From Afifellaceae bacterium (GTDB lineage Bacteria > Pseudomonadota > Alphaproteobacteria > Rhizobiales > Afifellaceae), in contig JANQKG010000014.1 of assembly GCA_028281235.1 (NCBI GenBank), forward strand, positions 62,001 through 126,000: a DNA stretch of 64,000 bases, given 5' to 3'. Position numbers and translations under genes: made by a program. Shown in pieces: positions 17,576 through 26,949 of this stretch. The notes under the pieces are model-generated. The model did not search any database. It had not been told where the DNA came from and saw only the letters and a program-made list of their open reading frames with translations. Position 1 is the stretch's first letter. Every line of letters starts with the position of its first letter.

Positions 17576-18343
17576 TTAGAGGCTGAACCCCCCGTCGGCG
17601 GAGACGACAATGCCCGTGGTGAAGGCGCTTTCGTCGCTCGCCAGGAAGACGGCGACAGCCGCCATCTCCTCCACCGTGCCGAGCCGACCCATGGGTTGCC
17701 GTTGGATGAAGGCGTTCCACACAGCCTCCTTGCTTTCGCCGCTTGTCGCGGCGAGTGCCGCAACGCGGCCCTCCAATGACGGCGAGTGAACCGTGCCCGG
17801 CGCAATGGCGTTGCAGCGCAGACCGCGCTGGATGAAATCGGCCGCCACAGCCTTGGTAAGCCCGATCACCGCCCCCTTCGATGCGCCATAGGCATAGCGG
17901 TTGGCGATGCCACGAATGGACGAGGCGCCCGACGCGACGTTGACGATGGCGCCGGACGTCCCCTGCGCTTCGGCGCGCTTCAGCATGCCCGGCAGGAAAG
18001 CATGGATAGTGCGATGCATCGACTTCACATTAAGGTCGAACGAAAAATCCCAGTCCTGCTCGTCGCATTCCAGGATCGATCCGTGATGAACGTAGCCCGC
18101 GCAATTGAACAGAATATCGATCTCACCGACGGAAGCCGCGAGCGCATTGACGGCCGCCGTATCGCAGACGTCCAGCGGCTCCAGCTGCTTCACACCGGCC
18201 TTGGACAAACCGTCGAGTGCTCGGCGATCGACATCTGTGGCGATCACCTCCGCTCCCTCGCGGGCAAAAGCCTCCGCCGTAGCCCGCCCAATGCCGGCGC
18301 CTGCCGCTGTCAGAAATGCGCGCCTGCCCTCAAGCCGTCCCAT
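17576..18343 (-). CDS. SDR family oxidoreductase (BDH2/DHRS6-like)
   Basis: 255 residues, classical short-chain dehydrogenase. The cofactor motif is TAAGAGIGRATA, with the acidic residue in ATDVDRR indicating NAD preference; NCAGY replaces NNAG, and the active site is VNVASGASSIRGIANRYAYGASKG. The pattern is close to the group that includes 3-hydroxybutyrate dehydrogenase type 2 and 2-keto-3-deoxy-fuconate dehydrogenase; the substrate cannot be fixed. GGAGA stands 7 bases before the ATG. Lies between GNAT and the small membrane gene with 19-base gaps on both sides. Confidence 0.88.
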   Translation of the reverse strand: MGRLEGRRAFLTAAGAGIGRATAEAFAREGAEVIATDVDRRALDGLSKAGVKQLEPLDVCDTAAVNALAASVGEIDILFNCAGYVHHGSILECDEQDWDFSFDLNVKSMHRTIHAFLPGMLKRAEAQGTSGAIVNVASGASSIRGIANRYAYGASKGAVIGLTKAVAADFIQRGLRCNAIAPGTVHSPSLEGRVAALAATSGESKEAVWNAFIQRQPMGRLGTVEEMAAVAVFLASDESAFTTGIVVSADGGFSL

Positions 18344-18362
18344 TCAATACTCTCCTGCTCAC

Positions 18363-19052
18363 TCATGGCTGAGCGGCTATCACGTCGCGAAGCGATTGTC
18401 TCTGCCGGCCGGCCGCGTCAAAGTTTTCCTGCGCCAGCCAACACGCCATGCCGGCCGAAATGCGCGGCCATTCCGTGTCGGTGATGGAGAACCAGGCGGT
18501 ATCGCGGTTGCGCCCCTTCACGACCATATGCTGGCGAAACGTCCCCTCATAGGTGAAGCCGAACCGCTCCGCCGCCCGCACCGAGGCCTTGTTGCTTGCG
18601 TCGCATTTCCATTCGTAGCGGCGATAGCCGAGCTCGTCGAAGACACGCCGCGCCATGAGCAGCATTGTCTCCGTCCCGGCCGGCCGCCGCTTCAGGCCTT
18701 CACCGTAGGCGATCGCGCCCACCTCAGCGGAGCCGCTGGCCGTGTCGATCCGCATATAGCTGGCCGTGCCCATGGCCTTGCCGGTCGCCTTGTTAAGGAT
18801 GGCGAAGGGCATCCAATCGGGACGGCGCGCTTGCAATGCCGCCATGCCGGCTGCGAAAGACACCTCGTCGGAAAACGGCCCGATCGGCATGTAGTGCCAG
18901 ACGTCCGCGCCCCGGCCACTGCCGAACGCCACCCATAGATCGCGCCAATGCACGTCGGCGTCGAGTTCGACGATCCGCACCAGCCGGCCCTCCATCGGGG
19001 TAAAGCTGAGCGGCTGGCGCGGGGTCCATGCACTGAGATCCGGTTGGCTCAA
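18363..19052 (-). CDS. GNAT family N-acetyltransferase (RimJ/RimL type)
   Basis: 229 residues. Residues about 20-200 form a GNAT domain: GRLVRIVELDADVHWRDLW, MGTASYMRIDTASGSAEVG, LGYRRYEWKCDASNKAS and AAERFGFTYEGTFRQH. It should acetylate a protein N-terminus or small amine using acetyl-CoA. The TTG at 19052 overlaps the upstream gene's stop as TTGA and is the start that gives the normal N-terminus; the first ATG is 19 codons later, inside the domain. Confidence 0.87.
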   Translation of the reverse strand: MSQPDLSAWTPRQPLSFTPMEGRLVRIVELDADVHWRDLWVAFGSGRGADVWHYMPIGPFSDEVSFAAGMAALQARRPDWMPFAILNKATGKAMGTASYMRIDTASGSAEVGAIAYGEGLKRRPAGTETMLLMARRVFDELGYRRYEWKCDASNKASVRAAERFGFTYEGTFRQHMVVKGRNRDTAWFSITDTEWPRISAGMACWLAQENFDAAGRQRQSLRDVIAAQP

Positions 19053-19876
19053 GACGTCCCACCGTCGTCAAACATCGCCGTGACCTCGCCCGTCGGCGTC
19101 GCATCCCCCATGAAGCCGAACGTGCCGCTCTCTTTCAGCTCGCGCGCCGCGCGAAGAAGCCCGCCCATCGCCGCCTGATAGAGCCGTGGGCCGAGGCTGA
19201 CGCGCTTCACGCCGAGAGCTTCCAGGGCTTGGACGGAAAGCGGCTCAGCCCCCGTGCCGCCGATCACGTTCACCGGTTTGGGAACCTCTTGAACGAGTGC
19301 GGCAATGTCATCGGCTGCCGCCATGCCGCAGGCATAGACGACGTCGGCGCCCGCCTCCGCCATCTCCGCAAGCCGCGCCAGGCATTCTTTGAGTGGCGCG
19401 TCGTGGCCGGTCAGATAGGCCTCGCAGCGCGCCGTCAGCACGAAGTCGGAGCCGGTCTCGTAGATGGCGGCGCGCGCAGCGCGGATGCGCTCCACGGCGT
19501 GCGCGCGCTCAAAAAGCGGCTCATCGCTCCGGCCCGTCGCATCCTCAATGGAGCATCCGGCGAGACCGGCGGCGATTGCCCGCCCGACGGTCTCTGCCAC
19601 ATCCTCCGGCGCATCGCCGTAGCCTTTCTCAAGATCGGCGTTGACGGGCAAACCGGACGCCGCGGCGATCGCGCAGGCGTGCTCGATCGCTTCGGTGCGC
19701 GTGGTCTCGCCGTCGAGGCGGCCGAGCGTGGCGGCGAACGGCGCGCTGCCAGTCGCCAGCGCCTCGAACCCAAGATGGCGAAGCACCTTTGCGGAGCCGG
19801 CATCCCACGGATTGGGCATGACCAGAATGCCGTCACGCTCATGCAACGCACGAAAGCGAGACGCCGCGTCCATCAT
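19049..19876 (-). CDS. Isocitrate lyase/PEP mutase family enzyme
   Basis: 275 residues, a phosphoenolpyruvate mutase-type barrel. LVMPNPWDAGSAKVL, NADLEKGYGD, GCSIEDATG and LTARCEAYLTG are the family's conserved blocks. The KKCGH motif of true isocitrate lyases is absent, so it belongs to the broader carboxyphosphonoenolpyruvate mutase-like group, which includes 2-methylisocitrate lyase and oxaloacetate decarboxylase relatives. Its reaction is not determined. The ATG at 19876 has GGAGG 6 bases upstream; an earlier non-ATG start is unlikely. Coupled to the GNAT gene. Confidence 0.87.
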   Translation of the reverse strand: MMDAASRFRALHERDGILVMPNPWDAGSAKVLRHLGFEALATGSAPFAATLGRLDGETTRTEAIEHACAIAAASGLPVNADLEKGYGDAPEDVAETVGRAIAAGLAGCSIEDATGRSDEPLFERAHAVERIRAARAAIYETGSDFVLTARCEAYLTGHDAPLKECLARLAEMAEAGADVVYACGMAAADDIAALVQEVPKPVNVIGGTGAEPLSVQALEALGVKRVSLGPRLYQAAMGGLLRAARELKESGTFGFMGDATPTGEVTAMFDDGGTS

Positions 19877-19895
19877 GGCAACCCTCCGATCCCGC

Positions 19896-20309
19896 CTACG
19901 CGCCGATGACATTCACGGCTTCGGCACGGCCCGCGGCTGCTAGTGCCTTGTCGAAGGCGGCGAGGTCCAGCCTGCGGCGCTGCGCCAGCTCCAGATACGA
20001 CGCGTCGTAGATCGTTAGCTGGTGACGGTCGGCAAGGATAACACTGGCCGTCCAGGCATTGGCGGCGCATTCGCTATCCGTAACGATGTCCAACCCGGCG
20101 AGATACCTCAGAGCACGCCCACGGAAGGACTGGTTGATACGCTTGCGCCGCACTGCGATCTGCAAGCCGTTTGCCACCTCAAAGCGCCAAATCGGCGGCA
20201 CCAAGGCACCCTTCTCCGCCACCGTCTCAAGGATAATGTGAGACGCTTCGGTATGCTCATCCAAGAAGCACCAGGACAAGGCAACGGAGCCGTCCAGAAC
20301 CAAACTCAA
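19896..20309 (-). CDS. vapC: VapC-type toxin, PIN-domain ribonuclease
   Basis: 137 residues. The PIN domain acidic residues are visible: Asp6 in LVLDGSVALSW, Glu in FEVANGL, Asp in LTIYDASYLELA and Asp in LAAFDKAL. Toxins of this family cut RNA when freed from their antitoxin. The TTG start overlaps the antitoxin stop as TTGA, with AAGGA 6 bases upstream, so toxin synthesis is coupled to antitoxin synthesis. The target RNA is not predictable. Confidence 0.92.
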   Translation of the reverse strand: MSLVLDGSVALSWCFLDEHTEASHIILETVAEKGALVPPIWRFEVANGLQIAVRRKRINQSFRGRALRYLAGLDIVTDSECAANAWTASVILADRHQLTIYDASYLELAQRRRLDLAAFDKALAAAGRAEAVNVIGA

Positions 20310-20548
20310 CGACGTCCTTCTTCAATAAGGTCCTTGATCTTAAGCCCGCCAAGCGTTGCCCCTTTGCTGAGCTCAATCAGGTTTGCAGCCGCCTGCCTGG
20401 CCCGTTCACGCTTCTCTTCGCTGGAATCCGGCACGAGCCGCGCGACGCGCCGCCCGCGTCGCGTGATCACCACTTCCTCGCCCTTCTCGACGAGATCAAG
20501 CAGGCTGCCGAGCTTGTTTTTCGCCTCAAACGCACCGACTTCGCGCAT
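20306..20548 (-). CDS. vapB: VapB-type antitoxin (Phd/YefM-like)
   Basis: 80 residues: MREVGAFEAKNKLGSLLDLV followed by GEEVVITRRGRRVARLVP, the Phd/YefM DNA-binding fold, then a charged C-terminal toxin-binding tail. It neutralises VapC and represses the operon. I chose the ATG at 20548, with GGAG 6 bases upstream, over an upstream TTG at 20560. A strong palindrome just upstream is the likely operator. Confidence 0.92.
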   Translation of the reverse strand: MREVGAFEAKNKLGSLLDLVEKGEEVVITRRGRRVARLVPDSSEEKRERARQAAANLIELSKGATLGGLKIKDLIEEGRR

Positions 20549-20560
20549 CTGAATCTCCAA

Positions 20561-20590
20561 TAAGCTAGATAAGCTAGCTTATCTATATAG
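20561..20590 (-). promoter_or_regulatory. Likely vapBC operator
   Basis: GATAAGCTAGCTTATC at 20568-20583 is a perfect 16-base palindrome, preceded by an extra half copy (TAAGCTAG) and followed by TATATAG. It lies 13 bases upstream of the vapB start in an otherwise GC-rich region, where an autorepressing antitoxin would bind and where a -10-like AT-rich element would be expected. Confidence 0.7.
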
Positions 20591-20630
20591 CGCTTCTTCG
20601 CCGACCATTCCAGCCGCCCCGGACGTGCCC

Positions 20631-22451
20631 TCAGTGATTGTCGCGCGGATAAGCGCTATGCGCCACGTCGCGATATTTCACCGCCGGCTTCAGCACCATG
20701 CCGTTGGAGAGCTCGTCGACCATGCCGCGCTGAATCTCCTGCCACGGGGTCTGGCTGCCCGGCACATAGCCAAGCCCGCCATCGCCAAGCTTGGCCTTCA
20801 CCTCCGCACGGCGTTTCTCAAGCTCCTCGTCGGACACCAGAATGTTCGCCGTCCGCTTCTTCAGATCGATCCGCAGCCGATCGCCGGTCCTGACCAGCGC
20901 CAAGCCGCCGCCGGTGGCCGCCTCCGGCGAGGCATTCAGGATCGATGGCGACCCCGACGTGCCGGATTGACGACCGTCGCCGATGCACGGGAGTTCCAGA
21001 ATGCCCTTTTTTATAAGCGCGTCGGGCGGCTGCATGTTCACCACCTCCGCCGCACCCGGATAGCCGACGGGGCCGGCGCCGCGAATGACCAGAATGCCGG
21101 TCTCGTCGATGCCCAGCAAGGGATCATTGATGCGCGCGTGATAATCCTCCCGCCCGTCGAACACGAAGGCCGTGCCCTCAAAGGCATCCGGGTCGTCCGG
21201 GTTCGACAGATAGCGTTTGCGAAAATCCTCAGACACGACGCTGGTCTTCATGATCGCCGATTCAAACAGGCTGCCCTTGAGATTGAGGAAACCCGCCTCT
21301 CTCAGGATCGGCGCGTCATGGGCGCGGATCACCTCGCGGTTCCAGCTGCGCTTGCCGCGGCAATTGTCGCCCATCGACTTGCCGTTGGCGGTGATCGCAT
21401 CGGGATTAGGCAGAAGGCCGGCCTCCAGAAGCTCCGCCACGATGGCCGGCACGCCGCCGGCGCGATGATAGTCCTCGCCCAGAAAGCGTCCCGCCGGCTG
21501 CATGTCGGCGAGCAGCGGCACCTCGTAGCCGAGCCGCTCCCAATCGTCGTTGTTGAGCGGCACGCCGAGATGCGCGGCGATGGCGTTCAGATGGATCGGC
21601 GCATTGGTCGAGCCGCCGATCGCCGAATTGACCACAATGGCGTTCTCGAACGCCTGACGGGTCATGATGTCGGACGGCTTCAGATCCTCCTTGACCATCT
21701 CCACGATGCGCTTGCCGGAGAGATAGGCCATGATGCCGCGCTCTTTGTGCACGGCCGGTATTGCGGCGCAGCCCGGCAGCATCATGCCGAGCGCCTCCGC
21801 CAGCGAGTTCATGGTCGTGGCCGTGCCCATCGTGTTGCAGAAGCCCGCCGACGGCGCTGACGATGCGACGAGCTCGTAATAGCCCGGCATGTCGATCTCA
21901 CCGGCTGCGCGCATCTTCTTTGCCCGCCACTTGATCGTGCCGGAGCCGGTGCGCTCACCATTGAACCAGCCGTTCAGCATCGGCCCGACGGAAAGCGCGA
22001 TGGCCGGAATGTTGACCGTAGCGGCCGCCATCAACTGCGACGGCGTGGTCTTGTCGCAGCCGGTGGTCAGCACGACGCCGTCGATCGGATAGCCGAAGAG
22101 CGTCTCCACCAGACCGAGATAGGCAAGGTTACGGTCAATCGCCGCTGTCGGCCGCTTGCCGGTCTCCTGGATGGGATGGACCGGAAATTCAAACGCGATG
22201 CCGCCGGCCTCGCGGATGCCCTCGCGGATTCGCTGCGCCAGAATGAGATGGTGGCGGTTGCACGGCGAGAGGTCTGAACCGGATTGCGCAATGCCGATAA
22301 TGGGCTTGCCGGATTGCAGTTCCTCCCGGGTGATCCCCCAGGTCATGTAGCGCTCAATATAAAGCGCCGTCATGTCCGGGTCGTCCGGATTGTCGAACCA
22401 GATCTGCGACCTGAGCTTCACTTGCGTGCCGTGCTTGGCGTCGAACGACAT
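20631..22451 (-). CDS. IlvD/Edd family sugar-acid dehydratase (xylonate dehydratase-like)
   Basis: 606 residues. The iron-sulphur cysteines appear in [18 protein letters not shown] and GFCNTMGTA; the C-terminal half has [20 protein letters not shown]. The N-terminus ([20 protein letters not shown]) matches the pentonate dehydratase branch with D-xylonate and L-arabinonate dehydratases rather than the branched-chain amino acid enzyme. It would remove water from an aldonic acid to give a 2-keto-3-deoxy acid. Start at the ATG at 22451; the frame stays open upstream but without family sequence. It diverges from the aminotransferase gene. Confidence 0.88.
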   Translation of the reverse strand: MSFDAKHGTQVKLRSQIWFDNPDDPDMTALYIERYMTWGITREELQSGKPIIGIAQSGSDLSPCNRHHLILAQRIREGIREAGGIAFEFPVHPIQETGKRPTAAIDRNLAYLGLVETLFGYPIDGVVLTTGCDKTTPSQLMAAATVNIPAIALSVGPMLNGWFNGERTGSGTIKWRAKKMRAAGEIDMPGYYELVASSAPSAGFCNTMGTATTMNSLAEALGMMLPGCAAIPAVHKERGIMAYLSGKRIVEMVKEDLKPSDIMTRQAFENAIVVNSAIGGSTNAPIHLNAIAAHLGVPLNNDDWERLGYEVPLLADMQPAGRFLGEDYHRAGGVPAIVAELLEAGLLPNPDAITANGKSMGDNCRGKRSWNREVIRAHDAPILREAGFLNLKGSLFESAIMKTSVVSEDFRKRYLSNPDDPDAFEGTAFVFDGREDYHARINDPLLGIDETGILVIRGAGPVGYPGAAEVVNMQPPDALIKKGILELPCIGDGRQSGTSGSPSILNASPEAATGGGLALVRTGDRLRIDLKKRTANILVSDEELEKRRAEVKAKLGDGGLGYVPGSQTPWQEIQRGMVDELSNGMVLKPAVKYRDVAHSAYPRDNH

Positions 22452-22656
22452 AGGCTTCCTCTCCCGTTGATCGATCTCGAATACGCCCGCGTCAGCGCCC
22501 AAATCAACGCCAATCGAGCGATCGAACAGAAAAATATGATTTTTTCTGAGGCCGGCATTGCCGCATGTCAAACGCCTCTCTTCAGCGCACAAGGTTGACG
22601 GATGATCGCCGCCAACGGATTTTGCTTCGCTCCACCAAAAGGACGCGCATCCAACC

Positions 22657-23859
22657 ATGACCTTGAAGACGATCGCCGGCTTTGATCGCATCGGCGAGGA
22701 AAACGCTTTCGCTGTGCTCGCCCGCGCCAATCAGCTTGCCGCGGAGGGCCGCGACATCATCAATCTGGGCATCGGCCAGCCCGATTTCAGGACCCCGGAG
22801 CACGTCGTGGAGGCTGCGGTGAAGGCGCTGCGCGACGGCCATCACGGCTACACGCCCGCCGTAGGCATTCCGCCTTTGCGCGAGGCGGTGGCGCGTCGCA
22901 CGGCTTTGACAACCGGCGTGGAGGTTTCGCCGGAATCGGTGCTCATTGCGCCGGGCGGCAAGGTGACGATGTTCGCCGCCATCCTCATGTTCGGTGAGCC
23001 CGGCGCCGACATTCTCTACCCCGACCCCGGCTTTCCCATCTATCGCTCCATGATCGAGTTCACCGGCGCCCGGCCCGTGCCGGTGCCGATCCGCGAGGCG
23101 AACACCTTCGCCTTCTCCGCCGACGAGACGCTGTCACTGATCACGCCGGCGACGCGCCTCCTCATCGTCAACTCGCCGGCCAATCCCACCGGCGGCGTGA
23201 CGCCGCGGACGGAGATCGACAAGCTGGTGAAGGGCCTCGCAGACTGGCCGGATGTCACAATCATGTCCGACGAGATCTATGATTGCATGACCTATGACGG
23301 CGAGGAGCACGTGTCGCTTCTCACCTATCCGGAGCTGCGCGAGCGGCTCATCCTGTTGAACGGCTTCTCAAAGACCTGGGCCATGACCGGCTGGCGGCTC
23401 GGGTGGTCGATCTGGCCCGACGGCCTTTTCGACAAGGTCCGCAAGCTTGCTGTCAATTGCTGGTCTTGCGTCAACGCGCCGACCCAATATGCCGGCATCG
23501 CCGCCATCGACGGGCCGCAGGACGCGGTGACCGACATGGTGGCCGCCTTCGACCGCCGGCGTCAGGTGGTCACGGAATTGCTCAACCAGCTGCCCGGAAT
23601 GTCCTGCGTGACGCCGAAAGGCGCCTTCTACGCCTTCCCCAATGTCGCGGAGACCGGCTGGTCGGCCAAGCCGCTCGCCAATGCGCTTTTGGAGGAGATC
23701 GGCGTTGCGCTGATCGGCGGCCCCGATTTCGGTGTCCACGGCGAGGGATATGTGCGGGTGTCCTACGCCAATTCCGAAGAGAACATCCGCCGCGCAATTG
23801 AGCGGATGGGAGCGTTTCTCAGCGACCGCGCACAGCAGCAGCGCGCCGGCGGCACCTAG
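22657..23859 (+). CDS. Class I/II pyridoxal phosphate aminotransferase
   Basis: 400 residues, fold type [14 protein letters not shown], the NSPANPTGG segment, [11 protein letters not shown] and the PLP lysine in [16 protein letters not shown] mark the aspartate/aromatic aminotransferase group; the closing Arg is in [10 protein letters not shown]. The substrate cannot be assigned between aspartate, alanine and aromatic donors. Upstream 205 bases are shared with the divergent dehydratase. Confidence 0.9.
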   Translation: MTLKTIAGFDRIGEENAFAVLARANQLAAEGRDIINLGIGQPDFRTPEHVVEAAVKALRDGHHGYTPAVGIPPLREAVARRTALTTGVEVSPESVLIAPGGKVTMFAAILMFGEPGADILYPDPGFPIYRSMIEFTGARPVPVPIREANTFAFSADETLSLITPATRLLIVNSPANPTGGVTPRTEIDKLVKGLADWPDVTIMSDEIYDCMTYDGEEHVSLLTYPELRERLILLNGFSKTWAMTGWRLGWSIWPDGLFDKVRKLAVNCWSCVNAPTQYAGIAAIDGPQDAVTDMVAAFDRRRQVVTELLNQLPGMSCVTPKGAFYAFPNVAETGWSAKPLANALLEEIGVALIGGPDFGVHGEGYVRVSYANSEENIRRAIERMGAFLSDRAQQQRAGGT

Positions 23860-23996
23860 CGGCTACCAGGCCTTAGCCCACGAAACAAAAACGCTCTCCC
23901 GCGCAACACGATTCGCGATGACTTGAAATGAACGCACGCGGCATCCGTGCTAACGCTTTGCCGCCTTAAACGCAGTTTGATCTTTGGAGCTGACCC

Positions 23997-24293
23997 ATGC
24001 GCAGAACGCTTCTCATCGGCATCGCCGCACTGATGGCCGGCACGTCGATCGCCCAGGCTCGGCCGTCGACCTTGTCCATGACCTGCGCGCAGGCCGCGGC
24101 GACCGTTGCCTCTTACGGCGCCGTCGTGCTCAGCACGGGCCAGCACACCTTCGACCGGTTCGTCGTGCATAACGGCCTCTGTCTGCCAGGCGAGTACGCC
24201 GAGCGGGCGACCGCCCCGACGATCGACACGCCCCATTGCGCGCTCGGCTACACGTGCGAGCAGCGCCGCCGCCTGTTCCACAACGACTTCTGA
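23997..24293 (+). CDS. Small secreted protein of unknown function
   Basis: 98 residues. A clear Sec signal (MRRTLLIGIAALMAGTSIAQA) with likely cleavage after ARA-like QA is followed by a short mature chain with four cysteines in CAQAA, LCLPGEY, HCALGY and TCEQRRR, probably two disulphides. I recall similar small cysteine-containing exported proteins in Rhizobiales, without known role. A strong terminator follows. Confidence 0.75.
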   Translation: MRRTLLIGIAALMAGTSIAQARPSTLSMTCAQAAATVASYGAVVLSTGQHTFDRFVVHNGLCLPGEYAERATAPTIDTPHCALGYTCEQRRRLFHNDF

Positions 24294-24332
24294 TCGGCCG
24301 AGTCGGCGGCAAATCTGGAGCACCAGGACGCG

Positions 24333-24360
24333 CAGGGCCCTTCGGGGCCCTGTTTCCTTT
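24333..24360 (+). terminator. Rho-independent terminator
   Basis: CAGGGCCC-TTCG-GGGCCCTG is a perfect 8-base stem with a stable UUCG tetraloop, followed by TTTCCTTT. It ends the transcript of the small secreted protein 40 bases after its stop. Confidence 0.88.
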
Positions 24361-24424
24361 GGGCGGCCGTTTACGCGCATTGGCCGACCAGGCTATGACC
24401 CTCGCCACCAGACGGGGGGCAGGC

Positions 24425-25132
24425 GTGAACACACCACTCGACGATCCACGGATCGCCGCCGGCCTGGCGGCGCAATTCGCCAATCGGCGACAGAAGATCG
24501 CAGCCGGCGCAAAACCGATCGGCTGGAAGGTCGGCTTGAGCACTGAGGCCGCGATGAAGAGCCTTTCCACCGGCGCGCCGCTGGTCGGGTTCCTGACGGA
24601 TGCCGGCGCGTTGAACTCCGGCGCCACATTGTCGCTCGCCGGCTGGGCGAAGCCCGTGGCTGAGCCGGAGGTGGCCGTCCATATCGGCAAGGACGTACCC
24701 GGCAACGCCGACGACGCGACAGCCGTCGACGCCATCATCGGATTGTCGCCCGCCATTGAGCTTGTCGATCTCCACACGCCGCCGGAGAACGTGGAAGCGA
24801 TCCTCACCGGCAACGTCTATCACCGTCACGTGGTCCTTGGGGCGATGGACCGGTCGCGCGCCGGCGGGGAGGTATCCGGACTGAAGACGCGGGTCGTGCG
24901 CAACGGCGACGAGGTCGCCGGCCAGTCGCCGATTGACGCCAACACCGGCACCATCTTGAGCATTGTCCGGCATGTCGCCAGTGTCGTTGCAGCGTGCGGC
25001 GAAGGCCTGAAGGCAGGCGATATCGTGATCGCGGGTTCCATCACGCCACCGCATATGCTGAGCGCGGAAGACCACGAATTCATGCATGTCGTCGACGGGA
25101 TGGGCGACGTCTCGGTGCGCTTCACGCATTGA
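24425..25132 (+). CDS. 2-keto-4-pentenoate hydratase/fumarylacetoacetate hydrolase-family protein
   Basis: 235 residues. PIGWKVGLSTEAAM, PEVAVHIGKDV, LSPAIELVDLH and the final DIVIAGSITPP are blocks of the MhpD-like hydratase group, which adds water to 2-hydroxypentadienoates in ring-cleavage pathways. No partner ring-cleavage genes are in view, so the true substrate is open. I favour the GTG at 24425 (NTPLDDPRIAAGL start, G-rich Shine-Dalgarno); the ATG at 24395 would add 10 residues. Confidence 0.82.
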   Translation: MNTPLDDPRIAAGLAAQFANRRQKIAAGAKPIGWKVGLSTEAAMKSLSTGAPLVGFLTDAGALNSGATLSLAGWAKPVAEPEVAVHIGKDVPGNADDATAVDAIIGLSPAIELVDLHTPPENVEAILTGNVYHRHVVLGAMDRSRAGGEVSGLKTRVVRNGDEVAGQSPIDANTGTILSIVRHVASVVAACGEGLKAGDIVIAGSITPPHMLSAEDHEFMHVVDGMGDVSVRFTH

Positions 25133-25640
25133 TCATTAGGGAAATTGGCCGAGCCTTAATCCCGCAATCCCCATATTCCACACAGGACAATATTCCCCCT
25201 CTCGACGGCCCACCATTTTTCAGCGAGCATGCCTTCCGTGAGAGGGCAGACGGTTCGGCAAAGGCTAGTCGGACAACACGTTTGGATCTCTTGCCCGCGC
25301 CGGTTTTCCTCGGAGGCCGGAATGCCTCGCGGGTCATCTGGAGGGCTGTGCGGCGCAGAAATGCGAAGCGCGTGTGCCAGATGAGCCGATGCTCCATGAA
25401 CGGCGGCCAAACCGTTCGATGGGCCGGCAGGTCTCACAAGGACCGGTCGGAGCCTGGGACCTTCAGCGCTGAGGCGCTCAGGTTCAGACCCAGGCGATGC
25501 GGCGGCGCGTCGAAAGGCGTGGAGCCTCTGAAACCAGGGCTGATAGGGAGGCGTCGGTTGGCTTGTCCAAGCGGCGCCTTTCCTATTTGTGCGTTGCAGC
25601 TTTGGAGCGGCCCTTTCAAACCCTCGCGCCCAACCTCGCG
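25133..25640. other. Gene-free stretch
   Basis: First half of a 1-kb gap between the hydratase and otsB. Small open frames exist on both strands but none has a ribosome binding site with recognisable protein sequence. It contains a local palindrome (around 25465-25475, AGCGCTGAGGCGCT). It could be remains of a decayed gene; I cannot support a specific one. Confidence 0.5.
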
Positions 25641-25805
25641 TCTGTCATCCCGGTTCGGCCGCCAGGCCGAGACCGGGACCCATGAACACCAAGCTAAGGT
25701 GTGCGCAGGCGGCGAGGACAAAGGGCCTCGCAGTCATGCATCCATGGCACCATCTCTGTTCATAGGTCCCGGACAAGCGCTGACGCGCTTTCCGGGATGA
25801 CAAAC
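25641..25805. repeat. Palindromic repeat with GTCATCCCG termini, copy 3 (family A)
   Basis: Starts CTGTCATCCCGGTTCGGCC, ends TTTCCGGGATGACAAAC, with the same internal GGCCGAGACCGGGACC. The middle is longer than in copy 2 and unlike copy 1, showing that the ends and first hairpin are conserved while the centre varies. Confidence 0.85.
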
Positions 25806-25887
25806 GTGAAGGCAGCGCTCCTGCGTTTTGCTTGCGCTCGATGCGAGCTTTACTGTGATCCTTTGCGTGGCGTTGATCACGAGCGTA

Positions 25888-26036
25888 ACCCTCCCCTTGA
25901 GGGAGGGTCGAAGGCGGTAAAGCCGCTTTCGGGGAGGGGTGAGCAATGGAGCCGCAGAGGAACGACGCTCACCCCCTCCCGGAGCTTGTATCGGCTTCGC
26001 CCTACAAACTCCGACCTCCCCTCAAGGGGGAGGTTA
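25888..26036. repeat. CCCTCCCCTTGAGGGAGGG-type repeat (family C variant)
   Basis: A set of inverted repeats bounded by CCCTCCCCTTGAGGGAGGG and CCTCCCCTCAAGGGGGAGG, with GGGGAGGGGTGAGC/GCTCACCCCCTCCC inside. A related copy is at 38748-38855. No coding sequence. Confidence 0.8.
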
Positions 26037-26050
26037 GGAGCCGTAGCGAC

Positions 26051-26082
26051 GTAGCCCGGATGGAGCGAAGCGCAATCCGGGG
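26051..26082. repeat. GTAGCCCG-type palindromic repeat (family B), single unit
   Basis: Identical over its 32 bases to the unit at 8241-8272 (GTAGCCCGGATGGAGCGAAG and the matching CGCAATCCGGGG), which argues for recent spread or gene conversion. Confidence 0.85.
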
Positions 26083-26133
26083 ACGCGGATCGGCCAATCA
26101 GCTTTAACTTCCATGGACCGCACATAAATATCC

Positions 26134-26865
26134 ATGAGCGATTTAGCATCCCCGCCTCCACTCAATCCGGAGAGCCATGCGCTCTTTGTGGACTTTGACG
26201 GCACCTTGGTGGACTTCGCGCCCACCCCGGACGCGATCGCTCTGCGGCCCGGGACCGTGGATCGGCTCGGAGCGATCAGCAATCGCCTCGACGGCGCGCT
26301 CGGCATCATCACAGGCCGGCGAATCGTTGATGTCGATTCTTTCCTGGCGCCTCTTCAACTCCCGGCCTCCGGCCTGCACGGCCTGGAGACCCGCTTGGCC
26401 GGTGCTGAGATCACGGCAAGTCCGCCCTCACCGCAAATCGCCACGGCCCGCGATCGGCTCAGCACCGAAATCCGACCAGACGACCGCTTGCGCTTTGAAG
26501 ATAAGGGTGGTGCCCTGGTGCTGCACTTTCGCGAGCATCCCGACGAAGCCGAACGCGCCGGAATCCTGGCCCGCAAGGCCGCCGAGGGGCTCGCCGATCT
26601 CAGCGTGGTCGATGGGCACGCCATCGCCGAAATCCGCATGCGCGGCGTCGACAAGGCCAAAGCGCTCCAGCGCCTCCTCGCTTCACCGCCATTTGATGGG
26701 CGGCTTCCCGTCTATGTCGGCGACGACACCACCGACGAGGACGGCTTCCGCGCAGCCGCCGAATCCGGCGGATTCGGCATCAAGGTCGGAGAGGGCCAAA
26801 CGGCGGCTGCATTTCGATTAGGCGACGTTTTTGCGGTGCATCAATGGCTCGCAACAATTGCATGA
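26134..26865 (+). CDS. otsB: Trehalose-6-phosphate phosphatase
   Basis: 243 residues, HAD superfamily. The nucleophile motif is FVDFDGTLVDFAPTPD at about residues 18-33, IITGRR follows, and the metal-binding motif is YVGDDTTDEDGF near the C-terminus. It removes phosphate from trehalose-6-phosphate, the second step of trehalose synthesis. It stands 84 bases upstream of otsA on the same strand. Confidence 0.95.
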   Translation: MSDLASPPPLNPESHALFVDFDGTLVDFAPTPDAIALRPGTVDRLGAISNRLDGALGIITGRRIVDVDSFLAPLQLPASGLHGLETRLAGAEITASPPSPQIATARDRLSTEIRPDDRLRFEDKGGALVLHFREHPDEAERAGILARKAAEGLADLSVVDGHAIAEIRMRGVDKAKALQRLLASPPFDGRLPVYVGDDTTDEDGFRAAAESGGFGIKVGEGQTAAAFRLGDVFAVHQWLATIA

Positions 26866-26898
26866 TATGTAGGCAGAAGCAGCGACACGAACCATATA

Positions 26899-26909
26899 TT
26901 GCGTTGCAA
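26899..26909 (+). promoter_or_regulatory. TTGC-N3-GCAA dyad upstream of otsA
   Basis: TTGCGTTGCAA, preceded by ATA, lies 40 bases before the otsA start. An almost identical sequence (ATATTGCATTGCAA) stands 45 bases before pyc at 33378-33391. It may be a regulator site or part of a promoter. Confidence 0.4.
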
Positions 26910-26949
26910 ACCGGGCCCGCAGCACCACATAGGGCCCATTGAGGGAGGC

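Noticed and set aside
20625..21860. A 411-codon plus-strand frame opposite the IlvD/Edd dehydratase
   Set aside because: No ribosome binding site or protein family signal; the dehydratase on the minus strand is certain.
25133..26133. Possible tRNA or small protein genes in the 1-kb gap before otsB
   Set aside because: No cloverleaf signature such as a T-arm with GGTTCGA and CCA-end pairing was found, and no small frame with a convincing ribosome binding site; the right half consists of repeats.
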